A DNA stretch of 64,000 nucleotides from Rallus limicola (Eukaryota; Chordata; Aves; Gruiformes; Rallidae), in assembly GCA_022605955.1 (NCBI GenBank), contig JAKCOZ010000021.1:12630501-12694500 (forward strand). The letters are read 5' to 3'. A program made the position numbers and the translations under genes. The notes under the pieces were generated by a model. The model ran no database searches. It saw only the letters and a list, made by a program, of their open reading frames with translations, and had not been told where the DNA came from. Numbering within the stretch: the stretch's first letter is position 1; each line of letters opens with the position of its first letter. Shown one piece after another: positions 1 through 11,800 of this stretch.

Positions 1-3000
1 GACTTTCAAACACCCCCCACAGCCAAGCAGCGCTGCACAGGAGACACTCAGCCTTTGAGCTGCAAGCAGGTGGTGCCATTAGCCCATTTTGGCTGCACTC
101 CTTTCACCAACAGCACCACCCTGACCCATTCTTTTCAGCTGGTTGTGAAAGGATAAAAGAGAAGCTATTTCTTAAAAAAAAAAAATAGTTTTTTTTCCCC
201 CAAAGCCTATGAGATGTGAGTGGGTTTCAAAGCTAAAATCGATTCAACAAGAGTAACTGGCAATTTTGTCAGCACCCAATTCAAAGTAGAGACAGAGCTC
301 AGACGTGATGTATTTCTCTGAATCCAAACCATCTTTAGGTGTTTTAGTTCTTTCTACATTTATTCTTTGGTTTGCATTGCAGCATTTTCTGCATGTCTTT
401 GCCGTGAGACCTTTTTATTGCCATTCCTTGTGTACCAAGGTCTCTTCATATTCAGCCAGGAAAAAAAAATTATGGGACCTGAAATGATAGAAAATATGTA
501 GACCAACACCCAGCCTGCCATATCGAGAAGGGCTGTCGTTGGGGTAGTCATTGACCCTTTCCTTCATACCCTCTCCATCCCAGAGTATGAAGGTCTTGGT
601 GCTTCCCAAAATCAGGAGTAGGGTCCTCAAGTGTGGCACTGGCAGCTGAAGGAATTTAGTTAGCAACCAACTTGTGATAGGGTTAGGATTGAAACCCTAT
701 TTGTTGATTCTGGCTGTAACGTGGTGTGTAACCTTCCAGCCAAGGCTCCTTTCCAAACTGAAATGTGAGTTGCAAGACCAAAACCAAAGTCCTTAACTAC
801 TGAGATTCACTGCTGGCATCTGAGCGCTGTCTGTCAGGGTTGGAAGAGGAAGGAGATGGAATTTAGAGCGCCAGACATTCAGGAACCAGCAACTCACAAG
901 CTTACAGCTGAGTGTAACATGCTGACATCTGGCTGAAACTCTTGGCAGTTCACTTGGGCGATGCTGAAACACTCCAGCAGCTCTGCTAGGAAATAAACAG
1001 CCAGACAGGTACAGGTGCTATAAATGGATCTCACCCGCAGAGCTCATCAGGCCTCCTGACAGATACACACTTCCCAGGCTGGTGCCATTTGTTCTATTGT
1101 ACTCTCAGTGATACATTAATGTTTGAAGATTAAGCAGGCTTTTAACTCTATGAGACAGTCTTTTCTGATCACACTTTCTTGCACATTTTGAATTCCTGAT
1201 TTTGTCTATTTTTAATCTGATCTCTTGCTTCAGACTCATTCTCATAGCGCAAACTGTCCAGAGGGACTTCTTCCCTGAGATGATTGTGACTAATGTTTGC
1301 TTCCTACCAATATGAATTCCTCAAGGGAAAATTCTCCCTGGGGAATCTACTGATGTTGAAAGGACTGAATCTGGAGGATCTGAAGATCCAAAGCCCAAGC
1401 ACTTTGTCCCTCCAAGGTGGAGAAACCAAGTCCTGTACAATTTTCCAACCGAGAGTCTCACCACACCCACTGGTTTTACATGTTGGGTCTTCTGTTTGTT
1501 CCTCAGAAGAAACTGGCAGCACAGGCCAAATCTTGTCTTTCTCATTTTTTTTCCTTGCCTTTCACAGAAGCAATGGTGTTTTTGTGAAGAACTGAGGAAT
1601 TAAAGTCACTGTATACACACCAGTAAACAGACAGTGTAATTGAATGAATGATGGTCAAGTTATAAATGTGCTTTAGTTCTGCCACTTGGGACAAGACACT
1701 TGAACCAAAGTGTGTCCCATCCTACCTCTAAGATGGCAAATCTAGGCAGAAAAATGTTAACTTCTAGATTTAGGTAGTTGTGTTTAATGTAGCACTAGAG
1801 CAGCATCTGGGATTACTTAGTCACCACCACATCTCTCAAGCAAGAGCAAACCACAGAGGAGAGTTGAGGGGTTCCCTCAAGAGTGGTGGACTTGGAGCAG
1901 CTCAGGAACAACAGCCCCAATCTGTGCCATTTTGGAGAAGTGCAGAAAAGCTTCTCACAGCTGAGATAAGAGATGGGGTTTTTACCAGATGATGAGTTAC
2001 TTCCTAATATCGTTAGTTTCAACCTCACAAGGTGAACAAGACCATTTCACATGCTGCTCAGCTTATCTGAAGCTGTACCTTGTGCAGCTGGAATAGACAC
2101 AGGCAATTTTTTAAAGCATGGCATGGAGACTGGAGGAGGTAAAGCTAAGAGGAAATCAATACCTGGGAAATTGCTGCAGGATCCTAACACTGTGTCCTGT
2201 GTCAGTGAAGGATTGGCACTGAAATAAACTAGCTGGCATGTGTTTCTCCCAAGGACCTTTGGGCCGTTAGGGTCTCCATGGATATGACTCCATAATCCAG
2301 CTGTAGGAGGTATCTGTGGCAGCTTGTACCTTGTTGTAGACTCTGTCAGGCTTACCCACTGCTCACCTGAAGTCATGGCCTGTGGGAGGCAGTTTGAGTG
2401 TTTCATACCTCTGTTTTGGGAGCTGGTGGGTGTTAATGACAGTAGCTGTGTCAGGGAGGAGAGGTGGGGAGAAACCAAGCAGGTTCTAGGGACAACTCAA
2501 GAGATGATTCTAAAGAGGAGAAGCCATTCATTTTGCAAAACAAGTTTCTTATCTGTTGTACCAAATTATTATTGATCCTGTCCCTAAAATGAAGTTTCTG
2601 TGAGGCATGCTGTCACACAACAAGTACATTTAGCCTTTGAACACCCCTGATACACACTGAGCTGCTCTCAGGCTGTGAGGAGTGCAGAACTGCAGCCAGA
2701 GCCACCCTCCCATGGGTGCAGGGGCTACCAGCAACATCTGTGTGACCACCCCACTGAAAAACTGACAAGAACAGAGACCATGGCTTCCAGCTGAAACACC
2801 TACCGTGACATGGATGGATGCAGAAGGGCTCCAAACACCACTGGATCCTATTGCAGTCTGTAGCATCTTTGTCCAGAGACGCTATCAGCCAGAACACCCA
2901 TTGTGGGACTCATCATGGGAGGCTGGAGTGCCGGCAGCAGTGGGGATTGAAGCCGGTTTTACCACAGGGGAAGTAGCCTTGCTAGCTCAAGAAGTCTAGT

Positions 3001-4919
3001 GGAGGAGCTCCACAAATGACCCTTCTGGGTCCTGGGAGGATGCAAAAGTTTTGACTAAAGCCGGGACAGGAAATCCCAGGGCCAGAAAAGCTGCTCTGTT
3101 TAAGCTATTTCAGAACTCCTAAGCTGTGTACACCCCAAAGAGCCCGGAGGGTTCTCAGAAACTTCTATTGCCTCCTGCAATTAATCTAAAGTCATAAAGA
3201 GAGCCTGTTGTTGCATGAGTTGTGTTGGGTCCAGCTGTGCATGACAGGAACCCAACCCAGGGCTGCACAAGGAAACTCCTAGGACAATGGAGCTTTGTAC
3301 AGCCTTTGGAAGCAGCTCACTCAACATATGAGTGCAGACCACGGCTCTCCTAATCCAGCTATAAACAAGTCAATATAGACTGATTCCTCTTGATCTGAGA
3401 GATATTGCCCAGCATCTTACAGCAGCTCTGTGTAAGGCAATGGGCCAGGAGAAGGGAGAATTAGCTCAAAACCACGCTACAGGATAATACCTTGGCACAG
3501 TGTAGGCTCTCAACTGGTTTCACATGGTCTGATTCATCTGTTCAGCCAGTGTAGCACCAAGACAGTGGAAAAAAAAAATAAGTCAGGCTGAAAAATCGGT
3601 GCAACTGGCCTCACACATGAGAGATCATGAACAGATTGTGTCAAAAAAGCAAACAAAAAATCCCTTTCCAGTTTGCAGAGACAGTGTGCAGCCATGTGCA
3701 CCAGTACAGGGATCCTGGAAAACCTGCTCCCCAAAAATCCCCTTCTTTGGGGCTCCTGAGTAGGTGATACAAGTGATAACGTGCCACCTTTGCATGGCAG
3801 CTCCTTTCCCCTTCAACAGCCCAGTGCCATTCCTTCCTACAACTGGAGGAAGGCAGTAGTTCTTGCTTCTCTTCATGTTCCTCTGTTTCTTGATTCCAGT
3901 AGAAGGGCCCTGGTCAGCTGCTCTGTTCAGGGTCAGCTTGCACTCCTGCTTTGGTCTGTTCAATCCTTTTTCATGATTTCTCAGCAAAGTGGCCTGTTCC
4001 TGGTTTGATGCCAGAGGGAACCTGGGCCCTTGGAGAACTCAGGGCAAATGGGGAGAGCCCAAAGGTGTGGGTGCACATCAGCCTATAACTACAGGGCAAC
4101 TGCTGCTCAGCACCACAGGGTCATTTGGCTCACCAAGCTCACTCGAGCCTTTCCAAATGGTTAGTGCTTACCAAGAGCCCACAGCGTGGAGGGAAGATAC
4201 TGCTTCACTAAGAAGTTGAGCCATCATCACAGTGCTGATTTCTCACCTGGGCAAGAAGCAAAGGGGCAATGACAGAGTTAGACCAGTGCTGAATGCTTCA
4301 ACCCCCTGCACCACAGGCCCCCACACTCACACCACGTTCACTGTCCTTCCCTTACAATCCATCTCTGCCACCAATAGCTACCACCAGTGCTCTGGTGTGA
4401 GGTGAAGGTATTCAGGCAGATATGAGTCATCCCACCTGCTAAAACTTCTTCCCAGCATGGAGTCATGTAAGCCCTGAGACTGGAGGGTCTGAGTCCCCAT
4501 CAATTCTGGGCATTATGAAGTCAATACTAAAAATCTGACAGGTGGAACTCATGCTGGCACCTCATTTTTAACTCCTCTGAACTGTCCTGGTCTTCTTGGC
4601 ACCACAGCTGAGTGTTCTTTTTAATGGGGCTCTCATAAACCTGTTCCAGGAATGAAAACAGCTACCAGCACACGCAGCCCCCCCAAAGGAAGACCCTTGC
4701 TCTCCAGCTGCTTCGTGTGCTCGATGTGAAGCTGTGATGTTTGCAAGGGACTGAAGCACTAATGACAGCAGGCATGAGTAACAAAGGCTGATAATCAAAG
4801 AAAAAGAAAATAGCAAAAAAAGATAACTCCCCCTGAGCCAGCAGTGTGGGGAAGTGTTAATGGTTAACTCTCCCTCACCGTGGAGTAGGAGGGAAAAACA
4901 TAATTGCAAAGGGAAAGAG
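1..4919. other. Non-coding flank upstream of GHRH
   Basis: I see no exon, RNA gene or transposon that I can support here. The open frames are short, overlap on both strands and have no family resemblance. In mammals the next gene beyond GHRH is MANBAL, a small two-helix membrane protein. No MANBAL-like segment was recognised on either strand, so it probably lies outside the window. Confidence 0.55.
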
Positions 4920-5204
4920 AAGTTTACCTTGCAAAGCAAATTTGTCATTTACTCTGCCAGATTATCCTTGTTATTATTTGCTCTTCACTCTTTTTGAGTG
5001 ATCAAGCATGCAAATGGCCCTCGACTCGGGGCATAGCCCCTCTCCCTCCAACCTCCCTGCCTGCAGTCCTTGTGCACACACACAAAAAAAAGAGGATGCT
5101 AAACACAGCCTTTGAAATTCAGCAGGATAATTGATTCTCTGACGTGGAGAAGCCCACAGGACTCCTGAGGGAGCACAGGTATAAAAAGAGGAGACTGCAC
5201 CTCT
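4920..5204 (+). promoter_or_regulatory. GHRH: Candidate GHRH promoter
   Basis: Seen in order: an AT-rich stretch at 4960-4980; an exact POU octamer ATGCAAAT at 5008-5015; GATAATTGATT, a homeodomain-type site, at about 5125-5135; TGACGTGG, a CRE-half/ATF-type site, at about 5140-5147; and TATAAAAAG at 5180-5188. A leader exon with a strong donor follows. Mammalian Ghrh promoters are controlled by homeodomain and POU factors such as GSX1, so this layout fits. That this is the start used in the hypothalamus is inference. Confidence 0.55.
5180..5188 (+). promoter_or_regulatory. GHRH: TATA box (TATAAAAAG)
   Basis: A close match to the TATA consensus. It lies about 25-30 bp before the start assumed for the leader exon, which ends in a strong GTAAGTG donor at 5400. 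It is the only good TATA box seen between 4900 and the first coding exon. Confidence 0.5.
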
Positions 5205-5207
5205 CTG

Positions 5208-5399
5208 GCAGCCAGAGGACAGCTGGGGGGAGATCCAAAAGTGTCTTCCCGGGTCCTGCCCAGGCAGCGTGCAGAGGGGACAGAGGGACTCAGCAGGGCT
5301 CACTGGAGCAGCCCAAGGCAAGAAAGTTGTATTTGCAACAGGGGAAGGAATCACCTGGGCAGCAGCAGATCTGGGAAGCGCTGGTTTTCTAAGGGAACG
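5208..5399 (+). other. GHRH: Candidate GHRH exon 1 (5' UTR)
   Basis: The left end is set about 28 bp after the TATA box. The right end is the donor ACG|GTAAGTG with GT at 5400-5401. The exon has no ATG-led frame that joins the signal peptide. A non-coding first exon followed by a second exon holding the initiator is the arrangement in mammalian GHRH genes. The start is approximate, and the link to exon 2 is inferred from donor strength and position. Confidence 0.45.
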
Positions 5400-7744
5400 G
5401 TAAGTGTGAGTCTCTTGTTATGTGCATTTAACAAGATAATGTCTGCTTGCAAATGGGAGGCAATTAAATTACACTGGAATGCAATCAAAGCTGGCATCAG
5501 TAATTAGCTTTGCCAGGTACTGTATCCTCTATACCATACAAGACTGTTTTGTACCCAGTTATAGAGTGAATCAATAACTGAACTAAAGGATAAATGTAAA
5601 TCAATAGAGTGATAATACAGATGGCTCTTGTAAGAACGTGTTGGATGTTTCCTTAGCTGTAGCACCGTTTTGCTCTTTTGCTATACTGATCTGAGCTCCT
5701 TTTACTCTGCAAAATGAACGTGGCTCCACTCACCCCTCAATAAAACTGGGTTTGAGCCAAACCAAAGTGTGAGGAGAAACCCAACGGTGTGTTACAGGTA
5801 ACGGGGAGCCAGCTACAGCGCGGCAGAGTAAGGCACCTGAAAGGGTTTGTGCTTTTCTAATCTAGTATTTTATAGTATAAATGTCTGAACTTTATAGAAC
5901 TGCAGGCACAGGAAAAGCTTCGTTTCATCTACACAGAGGTATTGTAAAGACAGAGATTGGGTTCAGGTTTCAGAAGCAGCAAGAGATAGCTAGCCCATCT
6001 CCCCAGCATCACTGCCACGATGCTGCTCTTAGTGATGCACGGGATGGAGTGAAGCTGTTACACTTGATCAGCTGGAATGATGCTAAAAGCTCTTCATCTT
6101 AAGGGGAATTTATTTATTAATCATTTTTTTCACATGCTGCCAGAATGGAAAGTAAGGTGTCCCTCATCTCAGAAGAATTTCAAAGGTGACAAGGTTTTGC
6201 AGAGCTGTCAAGTTGCCTGTATGCAGGGTGACACTTAATTCCCTGGCTTCTCCTCTGAAATAACAGAGAAGGGGTTAGGATGTTCATTTCAGGATCCTTC
6301 CCAAAGGTAAAAGGGAGCCAGAAATACCCAAGAAGCAGATTGTAGCAAAGGGAGAAAGACAAAGCATGACAGGGGAAGAAAGACAAAACCAGAAACTACA
6401 AAAACAAAATAAAAATTATCACAAAGAAATTAAAAGCAGAGAAGAGGAAGAGAAATCTCAAAGGGACAAAAAGTGATTCCAGAAGGGAAAAAAAAAGCCA
6501 GTGTTCAAAGAGAAACCAGATACAGAGAGAAAGTTGTAATCAGGGCTGTATCTCAGGCAGAAGAAAGGGAACCAGACAACATTGGACTAGGTTTTCTTTT
6601 AATTTACGCTGGTATTTCACTTCTCAGCTCAGGTGGCAGCTTTCCTGGGACTGATTAAATCTCCCAGTTGGCACTTTTTAGAAATGCTAGTGCCACAGTC
6701 TCCTGGTACCTCTTGGCAGATGCTTTAGATCAAAAGATCTGATTTTGAGATTTATCTTGGAGATACTTAGGGGAGAGAGGCCCAAAGGCAGCATGCTTTT
6801 TCACGTTCAAATGTAAAGGGGAAAAAATAAAGGCAGGAAAATTGCCCTAAACACAGTTGTCCTGCAAGTCTCTCTCAAAGTCACTTTTTTTGCTGCTTCT
6901 GAGTGTTCCTTGGTGCTCTGAGGAGCTGGAAGAAACCAGATTTCAGCGGTAGGGAATGCAACTTGTGCATTGGTGAGTTCTGCTGCTCCCAGGGGAACAG
7001 AAGGGGAAGCCACTGGCACCCTGGCCTGAGGGCTGGGAGCACAAGGGACTGGAAACAAGGACCAGGCTGGGCACAAATTTAGGATGAGAAACACCTTTTC
7101 TTAGTGCACCACCTTGCCCACATCTATCCACACACTTCTACACTACCACTAACTCCGTAATCAATTTCCACACTATCAAGATCTTGCACAAACACCGGCC
7201 CCTAATTAGCATCCCCCCTTCCAGAAGCTGTGGCTGAGCAGCAAAGCAGAGCTCCCTGCTGTTGTTTCCCAACAGAATGAATGGTCCCCTCCTGCCAGCA
7301 CCATCAGTAAAACCCACTGCTTGGAAAGTTCACTTGGGCAGTTAGAAGCCCAACCAAACCCTTTCCATTTAGAAACCACTCTCTTTTTTTTTTTTTTTCC
7401 CCCAAAAAAAGGTATTGTTATATGCTTGAAAGGTTGTTTTTTTTTTTTTAAATAAGAAATAAAAATTCTCAAGTGTTTCTTTTCCCTCTTAGAGAGATCA
7501 AACAGCCCCTCTGCTCTTTTCTTGTGTAAAAGAAGGCAGGGAACGGGGAAACTTGGTATTTATTTTAAAGATTTCTATCCACATTCTTAAAGAATCCTTC
7601 CTGAGCAAAAAAAAAAAAAGATCAATCAGTGTCGATGAATGAAAACTCAGGGGGAGCTTTCACTGCAACACCTTCGCCTGCCCCTGGCTTCCCAGCACAA
7701 AGCACCGCACGCAGCTCCCCAGGCGCACGGCCTCGGCCAGCTCT

Positions 7745-7924
7745 GCCCCGAGCCAGCCAGCCCCGAGTCAGCCAGCCCTGAGTCAGCCAGCCCTGAGCCA
7801 GCCCCGAGCCGGCCAGCCCCGAGCCGGCCAGCCCCGAGCCGGCCAGCCCCCAGCCAGCCAGCCCCGAGTCAGCCAGCCCCCAGCCAGCCAGCCCCGAGCC
7901 AGCCAGCCCCGAGCCAGCCAGCCC
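7745..7924. repeat. 15-bp C-rich minisatellite
   Basis: About twelve copies of a unit close to CCCCGAGCCAGCCAG, with variants CCGAGTCAGCCAGCC, CCTGAGTCAGCCAGC and CCGAGCCGGCCAGCC, and one shortened copy near 7798. The unit is a multiple of three, so it makes long meaningless frames (Pro-Ala-Ser or Gly-Leu-Ala repeats) on both strands. The - strand carries regularly spaced GGGG and GG runs. Confidence 0.9.
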
Positions 7925-8138
7925 ACGTCGGATGCGAAGCACCGCGGCTCAGCCTCTCGGAGGGCAGACACACGGCTCAAACCCTCCTCACCCGCTGCCC
8001 AAGCCGGTGTTGGGAGCTGCGGGGGTGTCCTGCTGAGCGGTGGGAGGGGGCTCCTCATGGCACGGCAGCAGCTCAGCTCTCCTGAAGCTGTTTCAGCCCG
8101 GTCCCCCTTCTCCCCAAGCACACTGCCTGACAGAGCAG

Positions 8139-8176
8139 CCTGTTTAGGCTAATTAAGCCTGTTTAGGCTAATTAAG
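8139..8176. repeat. Two exact 19-bp tandem copies, each with TAATTA
   Basis: The unit cctgtttaggctaattaag occurs twice without a gap (8139-8157 and 8158-8176). Each copy has the palindromic homeodomain core TAATTA (8150-8155 and 8169-8174), spaced 19 bp apart. It lies in GHRH intron 1, about 0.6 kb before the coding start. Confidence 0.9.
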
Positions 8177-8798
8177 CTCAGCACTGGTTCCTTTAGTGAA
8201 TGGATTTGCCAGGGACACCTCTGGGACAGCACTACCCCTCTGCCCAGGAATTCTGTATGGATTTGCCTGTTTCTCCCCAAGCCCTGGACAGATGGCAAGG
8301 CAGCCCAGCCAGACGCTGGGCAGGTACCTGTGCCATACAGCCACACATGTCCAGGAGGGGTCCCAGGATCTGGGTGCAGATGGTCCCATGCAGGCAGTGA
8401 AGTTGGTTCTGTCAGCCCCCCACACCTTGGTGCTCCTACATGGGTGTTTACAGCCTGCACAGTGGCCCCTGGGGCTCACCCCAGGCTGAGAGCTCTCCCT
8501 CGACCACAGTGGAGGGACAGGTCACACAGCACAAAACTCTGCTACTCAGCCCTGCTTCCTGACCCAAGGGGGACACCTGCTCCCCGGGGTCACACACAGC
8601 CAGGAACTGCACACCCTAGGCAAGGCTTTGCCACATCAAGACACCTCTGCACTGGGCAACACCATAACCACAAACACAGAGGCAGGTGTCTGTGCTGGTA
8701 AGTGAGCAGGGGGATTGAGGACATAAAGGTGGCACTTGGCTTCTCTTCCTGACCCTCAGCATCTCACTGCCACTGACTCAGACTGCTCTGTATTTCAG

Positions 8799-8898
8799 GT
8801 GACCCCAAAGGGTGGAAGATGCTGGATAAAGCCACCCTTCTCCTGTTCCTGCATCTAGTCACATGCTCCATCTCCTCTCCTCTCTACCCAGCTCTCAG
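8799..8898 (+). CDS. GHRH: GHRH exon 2: signal peptide
   Basis: The acceptor TATTTCAG ends at 8798 and the donor is AG|GTAAGC at 8899. The ATG is at 8819-8821, preceded by 20 nt of leader, and the coding part is 8819-8898 (residues 1-26 plus two bases of Arg27). The peptide is hydrophobic, LLLFLHLVTC, and small residues follow, as expected for signal-peptidase cleavage. Confidence 0.88.
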
Positions 8899-11800
8899 GT
8901 AAGCCCCTGAGTGTTTTATCCAGAGTCACCCACTCCTTCATCTCTGACCTTCTGCAAAATAAGCAGGTGCCCAATTAAGGCTGCCAGCACTTCTGAAGCC
9001 AGATAAACCATCTTTGTGTTGGTAAACTTATTTCCTTACCCTAGCTTAATTTTTTGGGAACACTGCTAGCCTAGGGGCAGTTCCCAAATAAGGCAGGTAC
9101 TTGGCATGGGATGTTCCAGCCCAAGCAGTTGGCTTTGGAATTGAATGCTGGGTCCTATAAAGGGAACTCTGGCAATCTCCAGAGCAGCCAGCACCACCAG
9201 CTCCATCACTGATTAACTTTTGTGCCTGCAGGCACCTGTGCTGGAATCAGAACTGCAGAAATTCTAGTGCATGGACTCAGCAGCAGCCTATTAATATTCC
9301 AAGTATTTCCAAGTCAACTGTTCTGAGTTGCAACATTGCTTCTTACCACTGCAAATCAATGGAAGCAGAAAATTGAGGATTGGGTTCTATAATGTGGTTT
9401 TGCAGTGTCCCAGAGTGCCCAAGCCATGGAATAAAGATACTGGAATTTTGCTGGAGGATACTGGGAGCTCAGCAAAGGGGGAGGTGTGTTTGGGGCAGCT
9501 CTATCAACCATCTTTTTGGTGCTGAAACAGCTTCAGGGCAGTTTCTGGCTGGGGAGAGTGATGGATGCCACTTGTGTTATTTGGTGAGGATGGCAAAAAG
9601 AGAAAGAAAAAGCAGAACAGGGAGTACTGGCCAAGACAACAGCTCCCTGACTGGCCAGTGAGCCATGTCTTGCAGTGCCTTGGGTTGTCTTGCAGGTACA
9701 GTCCAGGGGCAGTTGCTGCCAAGGCCGTGAACTTCCAGCTACAGCACAGCAGCCCACTGCAGAGCCATAACCCCTCGGCAGAGGAACAGGATGAGGAGGG
9801 TTCGTTAACAGACTCCACAGAGAAGAGGTTTGTACCTCACCCCTTGGCCTCACTGCAGCAAGAGTGTGCTGGTTATGGTCTTCCCCCAGGCTGGGAATGG
9901 ACCAGCAGTGCAGCTGTCCCACCAGCACCACAAGGTCCAGGCTAAACAGGGAGAACTCTGGAACCAGAGCAGAAGGCTGGGTCTGTGCCAGCTCTCACCA
10001 TCACCCATGTCCAGAGCCACATCCTGCTGTCCCCCAGCAGCAGGGACGTACTGACAAAGGCAGGGACACAGGCCCAGCACTCCTGCAGGGACCACAATTG
10101 TGCACGAGCTCTGGGAATCCACCTGTGCAGCTGTTCAGAGCCTCTCCTTTCCACCCCTGCCAGGAGATGGAAGATGGTTATTTCTGTCTGAAGCATGGAG
10201 GACTCACCCTTACAACAGTGGGACCAGCCAAGCAGCTTGCACTTCCCCTCCTATGGACTTTCTGGGCCTTGGTCTAACCCCAGGTTAGAAACCAGAGGCT
10301 CCTGTCACCCTGTTTCAGACACACCCCACCCAGGAGGTGACAGCAAACAGGAATGTCCCAGCCCCAGCTCTGCCCTCTCCCAGCCTGTGGTTCTTCTCCT
10401 TTCCACTGGTTCTCTGACCTCACCTTAGCTTCACAGGCACTTCTCCTTACTTGTTTCAGCAGGAATACTGATTAACAGAGATTTTAATTTGCCTCCTGCC
10501 TCCCTGCCAGCACTGAACTCCCTCAAACCCTTTCGCTCTCCGATACGAGCGCAGCCCAATACCACCAAAAAGGCTCTGGCACATTGTAACACCCCAAACA
10601 GGCATTTCTCCCTGTCCTGGGTTCAGTCAGGAGAGAGTTAACTTCATTTGCAGCAGCGGATGGGATGCTGTGTTTGGGAGTTACAATGAAAGCAGTGCTG
10701 AGAACACCCTGATGTTTTTAGTTGCAGTCAGACAGTCGAAGCCAGGACAGGTGACCCAGATGGGCCAAAGAGAGTATTCCATGCCAATTATGTCCTGCCC
10801 AGGATAATGGGGGGCTGATGGGAGGAAGAAGGGGGGCGGTGACATGTGGGTCTTGGGGGACGGTCGGGTTCCGGGACGCCTCTGGGTGGTGCGGCCTGAG
10901 CTGTGTGGTTGGGTGAGAAACTGCATTGGGTATCAATAGCTTCATATTCTTTTGCTCTAAAGTCCTGTCAGCATTGTTATATTTGATCTTTCTGTTCTCT
11001 TAGTAAACTATCCTTATCCCAACCCACAGGCCTCTTAGTTTCTTGGTTTTGGAGTTATTTGCCCCTTCCTTTTCCCCTCCCTTGTTTCCCCCCCTTTCCC
11101 TCTTCCCCTGCTCTTTTACTGTAAGGAGCAGGCAGCTGCGTGGATCTCAGCCCACAGCTGGGGTGAAACCACGACACTCCCCTAGAAGGTGCCCTCAGAG
11201 AGCACCCCCTGTGGTTGTGTTTCTCCCCAGGATGCAGCGCCACGCCGATGCCATATTCACCGACAACTATCGGAAGTTCCTGGGGCAGATTTCCGCCCGC
11301 AAGTTCTTACAGACCATCATCGGGAAGCGGCTGGGGTGAGCACAGCCCTTGCTGTAACCAAGGGCAACGTCTTGCTGATGACACCGGGCACTTTCTCTCA
11401 CACCTCTAGCAGAAATAGCTGCCTTCCACTGCAACAGAAAACAACTCCACATCCTGCAGGGCACCCTGCATCCCTCTGTCTTGGAGCCCCCTAATCACAA
11501 GTATCATTAAGCAGCTTAATTCTGTCCTCTGAGGCTGTAAGTGTCAGGTCAGCCAAGAGCTCTATCATGATGTCAACAAGCAAGAATATTTGCAGGCAAT
11601 AGTTGCAGTGATCATTGGAATACAGAAACCAGCCTCTCCAGTACCACTAGGGCCACTGTGGCTGGATACAGCAGTGACTGCCACTAAGACTGAATACTTG
11701 GGTGTGAGGCAGCTCCAATCCCTCTCCTGACAAGTCAGATGTGAGGCAGCTCCCATCCCTCTCCTGACAAGTCAGATGTGAGGCAGCTCCCATCCCTCTC

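Larger units (their letters stand above)
5400..8798 (+). other. GHRH: GHRH intron 1
   Basis: A 3.4-kb interval between the proposed leader exon and the signal-peptide exon. It holds runs of T and A near 7382-7452 and 7609-7620, the 15-bp minisatellite at 7745-7924 and the 19-bp duplication at 8139-8176. I see no other exon in it. Confidence 0.4.

Noticed and set aside
7622..8121. Three overlapping frames of 106-148 codons with Pro-Ala-Ser or Gly-Leu-Ala repeats
   Set aside because: They are the 15-bp minisatellite read in different frames; a repeat unit divisible by three keeps every frame open.
11043..11339. 98-codon frame ending in the GHRH hormone sequence
   Set aside because: The first part is LTR and intron sequence read in frame with exon 4; the splice acceptor at 11230 and the conserved precursor structure show where the exon begins.
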